Origin: Bordetella ansorpii
Lineage (GTDB): Bacteria > Pseudomonadota > Gammaproteobacteria > Burkholderiales > Burkholderiaceae_B
Length of the DNA: 64,000 bases
Direction: 5' to 3'
Assembly (NCBI RefSeq): GCF_900078315.1
Contig: NZ_FKBS01000015.1
Location: 17,775-81,774 of the forward strand
How positions within the stretch are numbered: the first letter of the stretch is position 1; each line of letters begins with the position of its first letter. The position numbers and the translations under genes were made by a program. The notes below the pieces were generated by a model. The model was not told the DNA's origin, did not search any database, and worked only from the letters and a program-made list of their open reading frames with translations. This document shows, one piece after another, positions 1 through 8,953 of this stretch.

Positions 1-1
1 G

Positions 2-2674
2 GCCGCCATCGTCAGCCGCAATGGGGGGCAACTGCGTGTCACGGCGGGGGGCACCCTGAAGGCGGGCCAATACTACGTGGGCCGTGGCGCGGGGTATATC
101 GAGGCCGGGGCGAGCGGCGCCGGCTATACCCTGACCGGCACGGCGAACACATGGCCCTTCACCGCGTATCGCTACGACATCGCGCCCGTGCTGGCGTTGT
201 CCGACGCCACGCTCACGCTCAAGACGCTGGGCGATCTGGTCGTGCAGACCGTGGTCGATCCCATGGAAATACGCCGTGCCTACGTCGACCAGGCCGACAG
301 GGATGTCTCGGGCTCGGCCAGCCACGGCCTCTTCATGAGCAGCTACACCGAACGCAGCGCCCTCAAGCTGGTGTCCACCGGTGGCAATGTACGGCTTGAG
401 AACCAGTCGGAATTCGTGGCGGGCAACAACACGGGCAATACCACCCAGCTGGTCAGCGGCGTGACGGACACCAAGCTTCAGTCGGACCGGCTGGGCCTGT
501 ACCCGGCCAAAGTCAGCGTCTCGGCCCTGGGCGGGAACATCGAGGTGGGTGGATTGCTGGCGATGGCGCCGGCGGCCACCAGCGACCTGTCGCTGCTGGC
601 CGCCCAGGACCTGCGTTTCCTGCGCGGCAACGGTCCGCTGAGTACCGGCGCCATCGTCATGTCTCAGGCGACGCTGGAAAAATGGCCGTCGATACTCACG
701 TCCTGGAACGGGCTCACGACGATGCTCAGCGGCGGGTCGGCGTTCGGAACCCCGCTGAAGGGCCCCTATCTGTCGAATACGTTCCTGACGAATGTCCTGA
801 ACGGCTCGGTGTTCGACAATCCCGACACCTTGCCCATGCAACGGTATGACTTCGCGCCCAGCCGCCTGTATGCGGCCAGCGGTTCCATTACCGACCTGAA
901 TCTGATCGCGTCGGAGTCGGTGCGCGTGCAGGCCGGCACCGACATCCGCAACGTCGAATTGAGCGGCCGCAACCTGCGCGCCACCGACACCACTGTGCTG
1001 GCGGCGGGCAACGACATCCTGGCGATCGAAAACAGGCTCCTGTCGCACCCTTACACGCCGTATGGCGGCAGCGCGCAGACCTATTACTACGACCGGGGCA
1101 GCCGCGCCACGCTGCAGGGGCCGGGGGAACTGCTGCTGCTGGCCGGGCGCGACATCCAGGGCAACAACCTGTCGCTGTATTCGAACGCCAACCGCTATTG
1201 GGACTACGTCGGGGCGATGCCGCGCGTCGAGCAGCCCAACGTCATCAAGGCGCTGCCCGAGACCGGCGCAAACATTACCTTGATGGCCGGCATGAACGCC
1301 GCGCCCAGCTACGCGATCTTCGAGCAGGCCTATCTGGACCCCGCCAACGTGGCCGCCATGCCCGCCTACCTGAAGACCACGCTGGCCGATGGCACGGAAG
1401 TGCCGCTGTACCTGACCGATGGGGTGGAACTCCGTGGCGATCTGAACAAGCTGGGGCGCCGTGGCCTGGTCTCCTTCATGGAGGGGATGCTGGGCGCTGA
1501 CACGGTCGCCAGCCTGACCGGCTCCGAGGATGGCAAGCTCACCGAGCAACAGGCATGGGAGCACTATCAACGCTTGCCTGCGCTGGTTCGCCAGCAGTTC
1601 CTGCGCCAGGTATTCCTCTACGAATTGCGGCAGGGCGGCCGCGACCAGAACGACGTGGATGCGCGGAACGCGCCCAGCAACGGCGGTTACCGCCGGGGGT
1701 ACGCGGCCATCGACACGCTGTTCCGCGGCGCGGCGGCCGAGGACCAGCCCGTGCGCTACGCGCAGGACCTGCCGGACGACTGGCGCGGCAGTTGGACGGG
1801 TTCGGGCAATGTCGCCCTGACGCGGCTGGCGGCGCGTACCCATCAAGGGGGCGACATAAACGTCTTCACCCCTGGGGGCGGCCTGCAGGCGGCGGCGCTG
1901 GGCGCGGCGGTGCCTGACGGCTACGGTCTGGTCACCTTGGCCTCGCCGGGGCAGATCAATGTGTACGCGGACCGGGACATCATCGTGAACCGGTCGCGCA
2001 TCCTGTCCTTTGTCTCGCAGGCCGAGCCGCTGGGCAGCGACCAGGTGCTGTGGTCCACGCGGGGGGACATCGACGCAGGCCGGGGCGCCAAGACCGTGCG
2101 CGTCCCGCAGGCGCCGACCGTCTCCGCCGACCTGGACGGCAACATCACCGTGGAGGAAAAGCGCGACATGAGCGGCGCCGGCATCGGCACCGTGGGCGAG
2201 GGCGACGTGGACCTAGTCGCCCCGGGGGGCACCGTGAACGCCGGCGATGCCGGCATCCGCGTGGCGGGCAACTTCAACGTGGCCGCCTTGCGCGTGTTGA
2301 ACGCGGCCAACATCCAGGTCGAGGGCGAGTCCAAGGGCGTGCCGGTCGCCGTGTCGGTCAATACCGGTGCGCTGACCAGCGCCAGCGCGGCGGCCAGCAG
2401 CGCAGCCACGGCGGCGCAGGACTCGGTGTCGCGTGCACGCGACAGGACGCGGCAGGCGCTTCCGTCCATCGTGACCGTGCAGGTTCTGGGCTTCGGCATG
2501 GACGGCGCGGCCGCACCCGGCGCCCAGCCGCCCGCCGGCCGGGCGCCGGTGCGCCAGGGCGCCCCGTCGGGATCGCCTGTCAGCTACCGCCCCGAAAGCG
2601 CCATCCAGGTGCTGGGCGATGGGGAACTGCCGGCCAGCCAGCGGGCCCGCCTGCAGGAGGGCGGCAGCCGGTAG
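2..2674 (+). CDS. Filamentous haemagglutinin-like exoprotein, C-terminal part (5' end outside window)
   Basis: The reading frame is open to the left edge, so only the last ~890 residues are present. The sequence is a beta-helix-type repeat region (alternating short G/N/D turns with hydrophobic strands, e.g. LNLIASESVRVQAGTDI) followed by the C-terminal region typical of FHA-family proteins with a DUF3739-like domain (VTLASPGQINVYADRDIIVN, then DGNITVEEKRDMSGAGIGT) and a Pro/Ala/Gly-rich tail. Known relatives are large adhesins exported by two-partner secretion through an outer-membrane TpsB pore. The signal peptide and TPS domain would lie upstream. No TpsB gene is visible downstream, so a partner must be upstream or elsewhere. 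The family is clear; the role as adhesin is inferred. Confidence 0.85.
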   Translation, partial: AAIVSRNGGQLRVTAGGTLKAGQYYVGRGAGYIEAGASGAGYTLTGTANTWPFTAYRYDIAPVLALSDATLTLKTLGDLVVQTVVDPMEIRRAYVDQADRDVSGSASHGLFMSSYTERSALKLVSTGGNVRLENQSEFVAGNNTGNTTQLVSGVTDTKLQSDRLGLYPAKVSVSALGGNIEVGGLLAMAPAATSDLSLLAAQDLRFLRGNGPLSTGAIVMSQATLEKWPSILTSWNGLTTMLSGGSAFGTPLKGPYLSNTFLTNVLNGSVFDNPDTLPMQRYDFAPSRLYAASGSITDLNLIASESVRVQAGTDIRNVELSGRNLRATDTTVLAAGNDILAIENRLLSHPYTPYGGSAQTYYYDRGSRATLQGPGELLLLAGRDIQGNNLSLYSNANRYWDYVGAMPRVEQPNVIKALPETGANITLMAGMNAAPSYAIFEQAYLDPANVAAMPAYLKTTLADGTEVPLYLTDGVELRGDLNKLGRRGLVSFMEGMLGADTVASLTGSEDGKLTEQQAWEHYQRLPALVRQQFLRQVFLYELRQGGRDQNDVDARNAPSNGGYRRGYAAIDTLFRGAAAEDQPVRYAQDLPDDWRGSWTGSGNVALTRLAARTHQGGDINVFTPGGGLQAAALGAAVPDGYGLVTLASPGQINVYADRDIIVNRSRILSFVSQAEPLGSDQVLWSTRGDIDAGRGAKTVRVPQAPTVSADLDGNITVEEKRDMSGAGIGTVGEGDVDLVAPGGTVNAGDAGIRVAGNFNVAALRVLNAANIQVEGESKGVPVAVSVNTGALTSASAAASSAATAAQDSVSRARDRTRQALPSIVTVQVLGFGMDGAAAPGAQPPAGRAPVRQGAPSGSPVSYRPESAIQVLGDGELPASQRARLQEGGSR

Positions 2675-2742
2675 GTTTTCCGGAGAAGGAAAAGGGCTGT
2701 ATGGAAAAATCGACACGAAATCATCGTGTTAGTCATATTGCC

Positions 2743-2772
2743 TTGCTATCTGGCTCTTTTCCGTGCTAGGAT
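2743..2772 (+). promoter_or_regulatory. Candidate sigma70 promoter of the S10 operon
   Basis: TTGCTA (2743-2748), an 18-base spacer, then TAGGAT (2767-2772), about 200 bases before rplC. It is the best match in the 300-base gap between the haemagglutinin gene and rplC, which is AT-richer than its surroundings. Because rpsJ does not precede rplC here, the operon needs a promoter in this gap. Assigned by eye only. Confidence 0.45.
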
Positions 2773-2867
2773 TCGAGACTTGCCATTTTTGGCATGGCCG
2801 CTCATGGTCCGTCCATACGGCCCTTTCCGTCAGGCCCGCACACCTCAGCGGGCACGATGGATCGGCT

Positions 2868-2893
2868 GGCGGGATCCGGTCTTCGGATCCGCC
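2868..2893 (+). other. Hairpin in the rplC leader
   Basis: GGCGGGATCCG (2868-2878) pairs with CGGATCCGCC (2884-2893) around a GTCTT loop, with one bulged G. It is followed by a short U-poor stretch, so it is not an obvious terminator. In gammaproteobacteria L4 controls this operon through a leader hairpin; whether this structure does so is unknown. Confidence 0.35.
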
Positions 2894-2974
2894 GGAATCA
2901 TCACTTTGTAGGGCAAAAGCCTTTACCTTTGCCTGATTAGCCCCGACCAATCGCAGTCGGGAATGGAGAAAACG

Positions 2975-3664
2975 ATGTCGAATCCGACACCCACGCCGGC
3001 CGCCCATCGGCTGGGCCTGGTGGGCCGCAAGGTCGGCATGACCCGCATTTTCACGGAAGATGGTGAATCCATCCCCGTGACCGTGCTGGACGTGTCCAAC
3101 AACCGCGTGGCTCAGGTCAAGTCGCCTGAAGTCGACGGCTACGCAGCCGTTCAGCTGGCCTATGGCACTCGCCGCGCTTCGCGCGTCGCGAAGGCCCAGA
3201 CCGGCCACTACGCAAAAGCCGGCATCGAAGCCGGCAGCATCCTCAAAGAGTTCCGCCTGGATCCCACCCGCGCCGCCGAATTCACGGCCGGCGCCGTGGT
3301 TGCCGTGGAATCCGTGTTCGAAGCCGGCCAACAGGTCGACGTGACGGGCACCACCATCGGTAAGGGCTTCGCCGGTACCATCAAGCGCCACCACTTCGGT
3401 TCGCAGCGCGCGTCGCACGGTAACTCCCGTTCGCACCGCGTTCCCGGCTCGATCGGTCAAGCGCAGGATCCCGGCCGCATTTTCCCCGGCAAGCGCATGG
3501 CCGGCCACCTGGGTGACGTTACCCGCACCGTCCAGAACCTGGACGTGGTGCGCGTCGACGCCGAGCGCGGCCTGCTGCTGGTCAAGGGCGCCGTCCCCGG
3601 TTCCGCCGGCGGCGATGTCATTGTGCGTCCGGCCATCAAGGCGCCGGCCAAGAAGGGGGCGTAA
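2975..3664 (+). CDS. rplC: 50S ribosomal protein L3
   Basis: 229-residue L3, an early-assembling large-subunit protein that binds 23S rRNA near the peptidyl transferase centre. The central loop is recognisable ([14 protein letters not shown], then [15 protein letters not shown]). Gln162 in the GSIGQ motif matches the site methylated by PrmB in enterobacteria. An in-frame ATG lies 12 bases upstream at 2963, but GGAGAA at 2965-2970 sits at the right distance for the ATG at 2975, so that start is preferred. First gene of the operon in this window. Confidence 0.95.
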   Translation: MSNPTPTPAAHRLGLVGRKVGMTRIFTEDGESIPVTVLDVSNNRVAQVKSPEVDGYAAVQLAYGTRRASRVAKAQTGHYAKAGIEAGSILKEFRLDPTRAAEFTAGAVVAVESVFEAGQQVDVTGTTIGKGFAGTIKRHHFGSQRASHGNSRSHRVPGSIGQAQDPGRIFPGKRMAGHLGDVTRTVQNLDVVRVDAERGLLLVKGAVPGSAGGDVIVRPAIKAPAKKGA

Positions 3665-3669
3665 GCACC

Positions 3670-4287
3670 ATGGATCTCAAGCTCCTGAATGACCAAGGTC
3701 AGGCCGCGACGTTCAGCGCGCCCGACACCGTCTTCGGTCGCGATTACAACGAAGCGCTGGTTCACCAGATCGTCGTGGCCTACCAGGCCAACGCACGCAG
3801 CGGTAACCGTGCCCAGAAGGATCGTACCGAAGTCAAGCACTCCACCAAGAAGCCCTGGCGCCAGAAGGGTACCGGCCGCGCGCGCGCCGGTATGACCTCG
3901 TCGCCGCTGTGGCGTGGGGGTGGTCGCACCTTCCCGAATTCGCCTGAAGAAAACTTCAGCCAGAAGGTCAACAAGAAGATGTACCGCGCCGGGATCCGCT
4001 CGATCCTGTCGCAGTTGGCTCGTGAAGACCGCATCGCCGTCGTCGAGACGTTCTCGCTCGAATCGCCCAAGACCAAGCTCGCCGCTGACAAGCTGAAGTC
4101 GCTGGGTCTGGATTCGGTCCTGATCATCACCGACTCCGTCGATGAAAATATGTACCTCGCCACGCGCAACCTGCCGCACGTTGCCGTGATCGAGCCCCGT
4201 TATGCCGATCCGTTGTCGCTGATCCACTACAAGAAAGTGCTGATCACCAAGCCGGCCATCGCTCAACTCGAGGAGATGCTGGGATGA
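3670..4287 (+). CDS. rplD: 50S ribosomal protein L4
   Basis: 205-residue L4. The long basic loop that reaches into the peptide exit tunnel is visible around residues 50-90 ([17 protein letters not shown]). L4 of E. coli is also the autorepressor of the S10 operon; nothing in this sequence tests that here. It starts 5 bases after rplC and overlaps rplW by four bases (ATGA), so L4 and L23 translation are probably coupled. Confidence 0.97.
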   Translation: MDLKLLNDQGQAATFSAPDTVFGRDYNEALVHQIVVAYQANARSGNRAQKDRTEVKHSTKKPWRQKGTGRARAGMTSSPLWRGGGRTFPNSPEENFSQKVNKKMYRAGIRSILSQLAREDRIAVVETFSLESPKTKLAADKLKSLGLDSVLIITDSVDENMYLATRNLPHVAVIEPRYADPLSLIHYKKVLITKPAIAQLEEMLG

Positions 4288-4580
4288 ACGCCGAACGCTT
4301 GATGCAAGTCATTCTGGCGCCCGTCGTGACCGAAAAGGCCACGTTCGTCGCCGAGAAGTATCAGCAAGTCGCTTTCCGTGTCGTGGCTGACGCTACCAAG
4401 CCGGAAATCAAGGCTGCCGTCGAACTGCTGTTCAAGGTGCAGGTCGAGTCCGTGCAGGTCCTCAACCGTAAGGGCAAAGTCAAGCGCTTCGGCCGTTTCA
4501 CCGGTCGTCGCCGCGGCGAGCGCAAGGCTTATGTCTCGCTCGTCGAAGGCCAGGAAATCGACTTTGCGGAGGTGAAGTAA
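4284..4580 (+). CDS. rplW: 50S ribosomal protein L23
   Basis: 98-residue L23, which sits at the tunnel exit and docks trigger factor and the signal recognition particle. Typical opening ([16 protein letters not shown]) and the conserved basic loop [18 protein letters not shown]. Overlaps the end of rplD by four bases and is followed directly by rplB with no gap. Confidence 0.97.
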   Translation: MNAERLMQVILAPVVTEKATFVAEKYQQVAFRVVADATKPEIKAAVELLFKVQVESVQVLNRKGKVKRFGRFTGRRRGERKAYVSLVEGQEIDFAEVK

Positions 4581-5408
4581 ATGGCCCTCGTTAAAGTAAA
4601 ACCGACTTCGGCCGGCCGTCGTGGCATGGTCAAGGTGGTCAACGCTTCGCTGCACAAGGGTGCTCCGTTCGCCGCGCTGACCGAAAAGCAGATCCGTGGT
4701 TCGGGCCGTAACAACAACGGTCACATCACGATCCGCCACAAGGGCGGCGGTCACAAGCAGCACTACCGTCTCGTCGATTTCCGTCGCAACAAGGACGGCA
4801 TCCCGGCGAAGGTCGAGCGTCTTGAATACGACCCCAACCGTACCGCGCACATCGCACTGCTGTGCTACGCGGACGGCGAGCGTCGCTACATCATCGCTCC
4901 CCGTGGCCTGGAAGTGGGCGCAACGGTGCTGTCGGGCATCGATGCTCCGATCCGCGCCGGCAACACCCTGCCGATCCGCAACATCCCGGTCGGTACCACG
5001 ATCCACTGCGTCGAGATGATCCCCGGCAAGGGCGCCCAGATGGTGCGTTCGGCGGGTGCATCCGCGGTGCTGCTGGCTCGCGAAGGCACGTACGCCCAGG
5101 TCCGCCTGCGCTCCGGCGAAGTGCGCCGCGTGCACATCGAGTGCCGCGCCACCATCGGCGAAGTCGGTAATGAAGAACACAGCCTGCGCCAGATCGGTAA
5201 GGCCGGTGCGATGCGTTGGCGCGGTGTGCGCCCGACGGTTCGCGGCGTTGCCATGAACCCGGTCGACCACCCGCACGGTGGTGGTGAGGGTCGTACCGGT
5301 GAAGCTCGCGAGCCGGTCAGCCCGTGGGGTACCCCGGCGAAGGGTTTCAAGACCCGTCGCAACAAGCGGACGAACAACATGATCGTCCAACGGCGCAAGC
5401 GCAAGTAA
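4581..5408 (+). CDS. rplB: 50S ribosomal protein L2
   Basis: 275-residue L2, needed for subunit joining and for the peptidyl transferase centre. The conserved C-terminal signature [14 protein letters not shown], including the histidine cluster, is present near residues 220-235, and the protein ends in a basic tail (IVQRRKRK). Start codon immediately follows the rplW stop; full expected length. Confidence 0.98.
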   Translation: MALVKVKPTSAGRRGMVKVVNASLHKGAPFAALTEKQIRGSGRNNNGHITIRHKGGGHKQHYRLVDFRRNKDGIPAKVERLEYDPNRTAHIALLCYADGERRYIIAPRGLEVGATVLSGIDAPIRAGNTLPIRNIPVGTTIHCVEMIPGKGAQMVRSAGASAVLLAREGTYAQVRLRSGEVRRVHIECRATIGEVGNEEHSLRQIGKAGAMRWRGVRPTVRGVAMNPVDHPHGGGEGRTGEAREPVSPWGTPAKGFKTRRNKRTNNMIVQRRKRK

Positions 5409-5420
5409 GAGGCGAACACT

Positions 5421-5696
5421 ATGTCACGTTCGATCAAGAAGGGCCCGTTCGTCGATGCCCACCTCATCAAGAAGGTGGACACTGCCGTCGCGGTCAAAGA
5501 CAAGAAGCCGATCAAGACCTGGTCGCGCCGTTCCACGATCCTGCCCGAGTTCATCGGTCTGACGATTGCCGTGCACAACGGCAAGCAACACGTTCCCGTG
5601 TACGTCAACGAGAACATGGTCGGCCACAAGCTCGGCGAATTCGCGCTGACCCGTACGTTCAAGGGTCACGCCGCCGACAAGAAGGCGAAGAGGTAA
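5421..5696 (+). CDS. rpsS: 30S ribosomal protein S19
   Basis: 91-residue S19 of the small-subunit head. Begins [15 protein letters not shown] and carries the conserved [13 protein letters not shown] and [16 protein letters not shown] motifs. Twelve bases after rplB, three bases before rplV; standard operon position. Confidence 0.98.
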   Translation: MSRSIKKGPFVDAHLIKKVDTAVAVKDKKPIKTWSRRSTILPEFIGLTIAVHNGKQHVPVYVNENMVGHKLGEFALTRTFKGHAADKKAKR

Positions 5697-5699
5697 GCG

Positions 5700-6029
5700 A
5701 TGGAAACTACTGCCATTATCCGTGGGGTTCACATCTCCGCTCAGAAGACGCGTCTGGTCGCGGATCTGATCCGCGGCAAGTCGGTCGCTCAGGCGCTGAA
5801 CATCCTCACGTTCTCCCCGAAGAAGGCCGCCGGCATCCTGAAGAAGGCTGTCGAGTCCGCCATCGCCAACGCCGAGCACAATGACGGTGCCGACATCGAC
5901 GAGCTGAAGGTCACGACGATTTTCGTGGACAAGGCTCAATCGATGAAGCGCTTCTCGGCTCGCGCCAAGGGCCGCGGTAACCGCATCGAGAAGCAGACCT
6001 GCCACATCACGGTCAAGGTCGGAGCCTAA
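5700..6029 (+). CDS. rplV: 50S ribosomal protein L22
   Basis: 109-residue L22, whose beta hairpin lines the exit tunnel and is a classic site of macrolide-resistance changes. Typical family motifs: [20 protein letters not shown] near the N terminus and [19 protein letters not shown] at the tunnel loop. Full length, standard position between rpsS and rpsC. Confidence 0.98.
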   Translation: METTAIIRGVHISAQKTRLVADLIRGKSVAQALNILTFSPKKAAGILKKAVESAIANAEHNDGADIDELKVTTIFVDKAQSMKRFSARAKGRGNRIEKQTCHITVKVGA

Positions 6030-6038
6030 GGAGTCAAG

Positions 6039-6839
6039 ATGGGTCAGAAAATTCACCCCACTGGGTTCCGTCTCGCGGTCACCCGTAACTGGTCGTCGCG
6101 TTGGTACGCTGACGACAAGGCCTTCGGCGGCATGCTGGCCGAAGACATCCGCGTTCGCGAATACCTGAAGAAGAAGCTCAAGAGCGCTTCCGTCGGTCGC
6201 GTGGTCATCGAGCGTCCCGCCAAGAACGCCCGCATCACCGTCTACTCGGCTCGTCCGGGCGTGGTGATCGGCAAGCGCGGCGAAGACATCGAAAGCCTCA
6301 AGAGCGATCTGCAGCGTCTGATGGGCGTGCCCGTGCACGTCAACATCGAGGAAATCCGCAAGCCGGAAACCGACGCTCAGCTGATCGCCGACTCGATCTC
6401 GCAGCAGCTCGAAAAGCGCATCATGTTCCGCCGCGCCATGAAGCGCGCCATGCAGAACGCCATGCGTCTGGGCGCCCAGGGCATCAAGATCATGAGCTCG
6501 GGCCGTCTGAACGGTATCGAAATCGCGCGTACCGAGTGGTATCGCGAAGGCCGTGTGCCGCTGCACACGCTGAAGGCGAACATCGACTACGGCACCTCCG
6601 AAGCCCACACCACCTACGGTGTGATCGGCATCAAGGTCTGGGTCTACAAGGGCGACATGCTGGCCAATGGCGAGCTGCCCCCGGAAACCGCCGCTCCGCG
6701 TGAAGAAGAGCGCCGTCCGCGCCGTGCCCCCCGTGGCGATCGTCCCGATGGCGCCCGTGCGGGCCGTCCCGGTGGCGGTGGCCGTGGTCGTGGTGGTCCC
6801 CGCAAGGCGGACGCTGCTCCGGCGCCTGAAGGAGAATAA
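6039..6839 (+). CDS. rpsC: 30S ribosomal protein S3 with long basic tail
   Basis: S3 of the mRNA entry channel. The KH domain with its GXXG loop is visible ([14 protein letters not shown], about residues 70-85). At 266 residues it is about 33 longer than the E. coli protein; the extra length is a C-terminal low-complexity tail rich in Arg, Gly and Pro ([11 protein letters not shown] and [11 protein letters not shown]). The tail is probably disordered and RNA-binding; this is an inference from composition. Confidence 0.97.
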   Translation: MGQKIHPTGFRLAVTRNWSSRWYADDKAFGGMLAEDIRVREYLKKKLKSASVGRVVIERPAKNARITVYSARPGVVIGKRGEDIESLKSDLQRLMGVPVHVNIEEIRKPETDAQLIADSISQQLEKRIMFRRAMKRAMQNAMRLGAQGIKIMSSGRLNGIEIARTEWYREGRVPLHTLKANIDYGTSEAHTTYGVIGIKVWVYKGDMLANGELPPETAAPREEERRPRRAPRGDRPDGARAGRPGGGGRGRGGPRKADAAPAPEGE

Positions 6840-6841
6840 CC

Positions 6842-7258
6842 ATGCTGCAACCCTCTCGCAGAAAATATCGCAAAGAGCAAAAAGGCCGCAATACGGGCCT
6901 GGCTACCCGCGGCGCTGCGGTTTCCTTCGGCGAATTCGGCCTGAAGGCAACCGGCCGCGGCCGTCTGACCGCGCGTCAGATCGAAGCCGCCCGTCGTGCC
7001 ATCAACCGTCACATCAAGCGTGGCGGCCGTATCTGGATCCGTATCTTCCCCGACAAGCCGATCTCGCAAAAGCCGGCTGAAGTCCGGATGGGTAACGGTA
7101 AGGGTAACCCGGAGTACTGGGTCGCCGAGATCCAGCCCGGTAAGGTGCTGTACGAAATGGAAGGGGTCAGCGAAGAGCTGGCGCGCGAGGCGTTCCGCCT
7201 GGCTGCCGCCAAGCTGCCGATCTCCACGACGTTCGTTGCGCGTCATATCGGTTCTTAA
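6842..7258 (+). CDS. rplP: 50S ribosomal protein L16
   Basis: 138-residue L16, which contacts the A-site tRNA elbow. Typical N terminus ([16 protein letters not shown]) and the conserved [15 protein letters not shown] and [13 protein letters not shown] segments. Two bases after rpsC, nine before rpmC. Confidence 0.98.
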   Translation: MLQPSRRKYRKEQKGRNTGLATRGAAVSFGEFGLKATGRGRLTARQIEAARRAINRHIKRGGRIWIRIFPDKPISQKPAEVRMGNGKGNPEYWVAEIQPGKVLYEMEGVSEELAREAFRLAAAKLPISTTFVARHIGS

Positions 7259-7267
7259 GGAGTCCAC

Positions 7268-7459
7268 ATGAAAGCCAGCGAACTCCGTTCGAAGGATGCC
7301 GCCGAGCTCGGCAAAGAGCTCGAAAGCCTGCTGAAGGCCCAATTCGGCCTGCGTATGCAGAAGGCCACGCAGCAGCTTGCCAACCACCGCCAGCTGCGTA
7401 ACGTCCGCCGCGACATCGCGCGCGTCCGTACGCTGCTGACCGAGAAGGCAGGGAAGTGA
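7268..7459 (+). CDS. rpmC: 50S ribosomal protein L29
   Basis: 63-residue L29, a two-helix protein near the exit tunnel. Begins [18 protein letters not shown] and ends [11 protein letters not shown], both family-typical. Its stop at 7457-7459 is two bases ahead of the rpsQ start. Confidence 0.97.
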   Translation: MKASELRSKDAAELGKELESLLKAQFGLRMQKATQQLANHRQLRNVRRDIARVRTLLTEKAGK

Positions 7460-7461
7460 TA

Positions 7462-7743
7462 ATGAGCGAAACCCAAAACACCCAAGTTGCCAAGCGTCAG
7501 CGTACGCTGGTCGGCAAGATCGTCAGCAACAAGATGGACAAGACTGTCGTCGTTCTGGTTGAACGCCGCGTCAAGCACCCCATCTACGGCAAAATCATCA
7601 TGCGTTCGGCCAAGTACAAGGCGCACGACGAGACGAACCAGTACAACGAAGGCGATACGGTCGAAATCGCTGAAGGCCGCCCGCTGTCGCGCTCCAAGGC
7701 GTGGTCGGTGGTGCGCCTGGTGGAAGCCGCCCGCATCATCTGA
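7462..7743 (+). CDS. rpsQ: 30S ribosomal protein S17
   Basis: 93-residue S17, a primary 16S rRNA binding protein of the OB fold. Motifs: [19 protein letters not shown] and [23 protein letters not shown] at 7456 is in frame but overlaps the rpmC stop; ATG at 7462 gives the normal N terminus. In most bacteria rplN follows directly; here two terminators follow and rplN is ~13.8 kb away. Confidence 0.97.
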   Translation: MSETQNTQVAKRQRTLVGKIVSNKMDKTVVVLVERRVKHPIYGKIIMRSAKYKAHDETNQYNEGDTVEIAEGRPLSRSKAWSVVRLVEAARII

Positions 7744-7794
7744 TGCAGGCGTGACAGCAGGGCGGTCACGCCCCGCTGCTTCCTCGCGTACGTC

Positions 7795-7828
7795 AAAAAG
7801 CCAGAGGCGCCAAGCTTCTGGCTTTTTT
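7795..7828 (+). terminator. Rho-independent terminator after rpsQ (first of two)
   Basis: AAAAAGCCAGA (7795-7805) pairs with TCTGGCTTTTT (7817-7827) and the hairpin runs into a T stretch. It ends the S10 operon transcript. Confidence 0.85.
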
Positions 7829-7835
7829 ATTTGCT

Positions 7836-7877
7836 GAATCCCTGTCCCGCCACGCGCGGGATGGGGATTCTTCTTTT
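7836..7877 (+). terminator. Second terminator-like hairpin after rpsQ
   Basis: GAATCCC (7836-7842) pairs with GGGATTC (7864-7870) and inside it TCCCGC (7845-7850) with GCGGGA (7856-7861); TTCTTTT follows. Together with the hairpin just upstream it insulates the ribosomal operon from the effector cassette. Confidence 0.7.
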
Positions 7878-7940
7878 CGGGGGGCATGTTCCCGCCAACC
7901 GGACATGGCCTGGCCTCGTCCCGCGGGCCGACAGGTCCCG

Positions 7941-7968
7941 GGAACCCGCCCAGGGTTTCGGTTACTCA
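7941..7968 (+). promoter_or_regulatory. Candidate HrpL-class ECF sigma promoter of the effector cassette
   Basis: GGAACC (7941-7946), 15 bases, then TTACTCA (7962-7968). The HrpL-type 'hrp box' is GGAACC-N15/16-CCACNNA, so the -35 half is exact and the -10 half matches except its first two bases. Bordetella controls type III secretion with BtrS, an HrpL-like ECF sigma factor, which makes the match meaningful. It is 40 bases before the first cassette gene and downstream of both terminators. Confidence 0.5.
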
Positions 7969-8008
7969 CCGGAAAGCGGAAACCCGTCCGCTGGAATGGA
8001 GAGCCCCG

Positions 8009-8449
8009 ATGAATTCGATTTCCGCGATTGCGCAGGCCATCGCCGAAGGCGCGGCCACCCTGGCCCCCGGCCAGGAGGTCCACATGCCTGTGGACGCAAA
8101 CCGCATGGTCCGGGTATTGCGACGCACCGTGCCGTCCACCCTCGGACTATCCGTGGCCACGCTGGCCGTGGGGCGCAGCGAAGAACAGCAGGCGGCCGCG
8201 CGCGAGGCGCTGCTGCGACTCGGCGCCGATAGCCGCTTCACCCAGGCATTTGCCGGCGGACTGGATGACGAAGGCCGGGATTGCATCCTGGCGGAACTGG
8301 CCGAGCCGGTCGACGCCGCCGCGGTCGAGATCCTGCTGAATCAGATGCTGGAACGCTGCGCGGCGCCCGCGCAGCAGTCCGACACGCCCGCGTCGGACGA
8401 CGTCTCCCTGTCGCCGATCGACATGGCCGCTCGCTGGTTGCGAGTCTGA
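8009..8449 (+). CDS. Small protein of the effector cassette, possible type III chaperone
   Basis: 146 residues, start chosen at ATG 8009 because GGAGAG (7998-8003) precedes it by five bases; the frame is open further upstream. Weakly acidic, no signal peptide or membrane segment, a predicted mix of strands and helices (LGLSVATLAVGRSEEQQAAA, then AEPVDAAAVEILLNQMLERC) and a Ser/Asp-rich tail. Size and position ahead of a CesT-type chaperone and an ExoU-like effector suggest a class I type III secretion chaperone or co-regulator. I do not recognise the family from sequence alone. Confidence 0.6.
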   Translation: MNSISAIAQAIAEGAATLAPGQEVHMPVDANRMVRVLRRTVPSTLGLSVATLAVGRSEEQQAAAREALLRLGADSRFTQAFAGGLDDEGRDCILAELAEPVDAAAVEILLNQMLERCAAPAQQSDTPASDDVSLSPIDMAARWLRV

Positions 8450-8473
8450 GCACCGCCTCCCAAGGAAAGACAG

Positions 8474-8953
8474 ATGCCGCAATTCGACGACCCCGCTTTC
8501 CAGCGCCTGGCCGCCAGCCTGGGCGAGGTGACGCCCACGTCCCCGCGCAGCTTCGACCTGGTATTCGACGACAACCTTTGCGTGACCGTATCCAGGCATC
8601 CCCGGCGGCCGGAGGTGTGCGTCGACGTCTGGTGCCATGACGTCTCGGCATACGTCGGCGCGCCGCGCCGCGCGCTGGTCGATACGCTGCTGCTGCTCAA
8701 TCGCACCGCGCAGGCCGGACAGCCTTTCCGCGTGGGCCTGGACAGCCGCGACTTCATCGTCGTGCACGCCAGCCAGGCCATGGACCGCCTCGAGGGCGGC
8801 ACGTTCGGCGCCTGGCTGACCTGGATGCTCGATCAGGGCCGACGCGTCCGCGAACTGGTACGCGCCATCGGCTTCGAGAACGGCCGCCTGACCTATGAAC
8901 TGGCCGCTGCACCGGCCGCCGCGCTAGCCGCCGCGCCTACAGGAGACGAGTAA
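8474..8953 (+). CDS. Tir/CesT-family type III secretion chaperone
   Basis: 159 residues. The pattern is that of class I effector chaperones: an N-terminal helix, a beta strand block (FDLVFDDNLCVTVSRHP), the central LLLLNRTAQAGQPFRVGLDS segment and a C-terminal amphipathic helix (FGAWLTWMLDQGRRVRELV). Such chaperones dimerise, bind an unfolded N-terminal stretch of the effector and deliver it to the secretion ATPase. The stop codon overlaps the start of the phospholipase gene by one base (TAATG), which implies coupled translation and that the phospholipase is the client. A clear AGGAAAG ribosome site precedes the start. Confidence 0.75.
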   Translation: MPQFDDPAFQRLAASLGEVTPTSPRSFDLVFDDNLCVTVSRHPRRPEVCVDVWCHDVSAYVGAPRRALVDTLLLLNRTAQAGQPFRVGLDSRDFIVVHASQAMDRLEGGTFGAWLTWMLDQGRRVRELVRAIGFENGRLTYELAAAPAAALAAAPTGDE

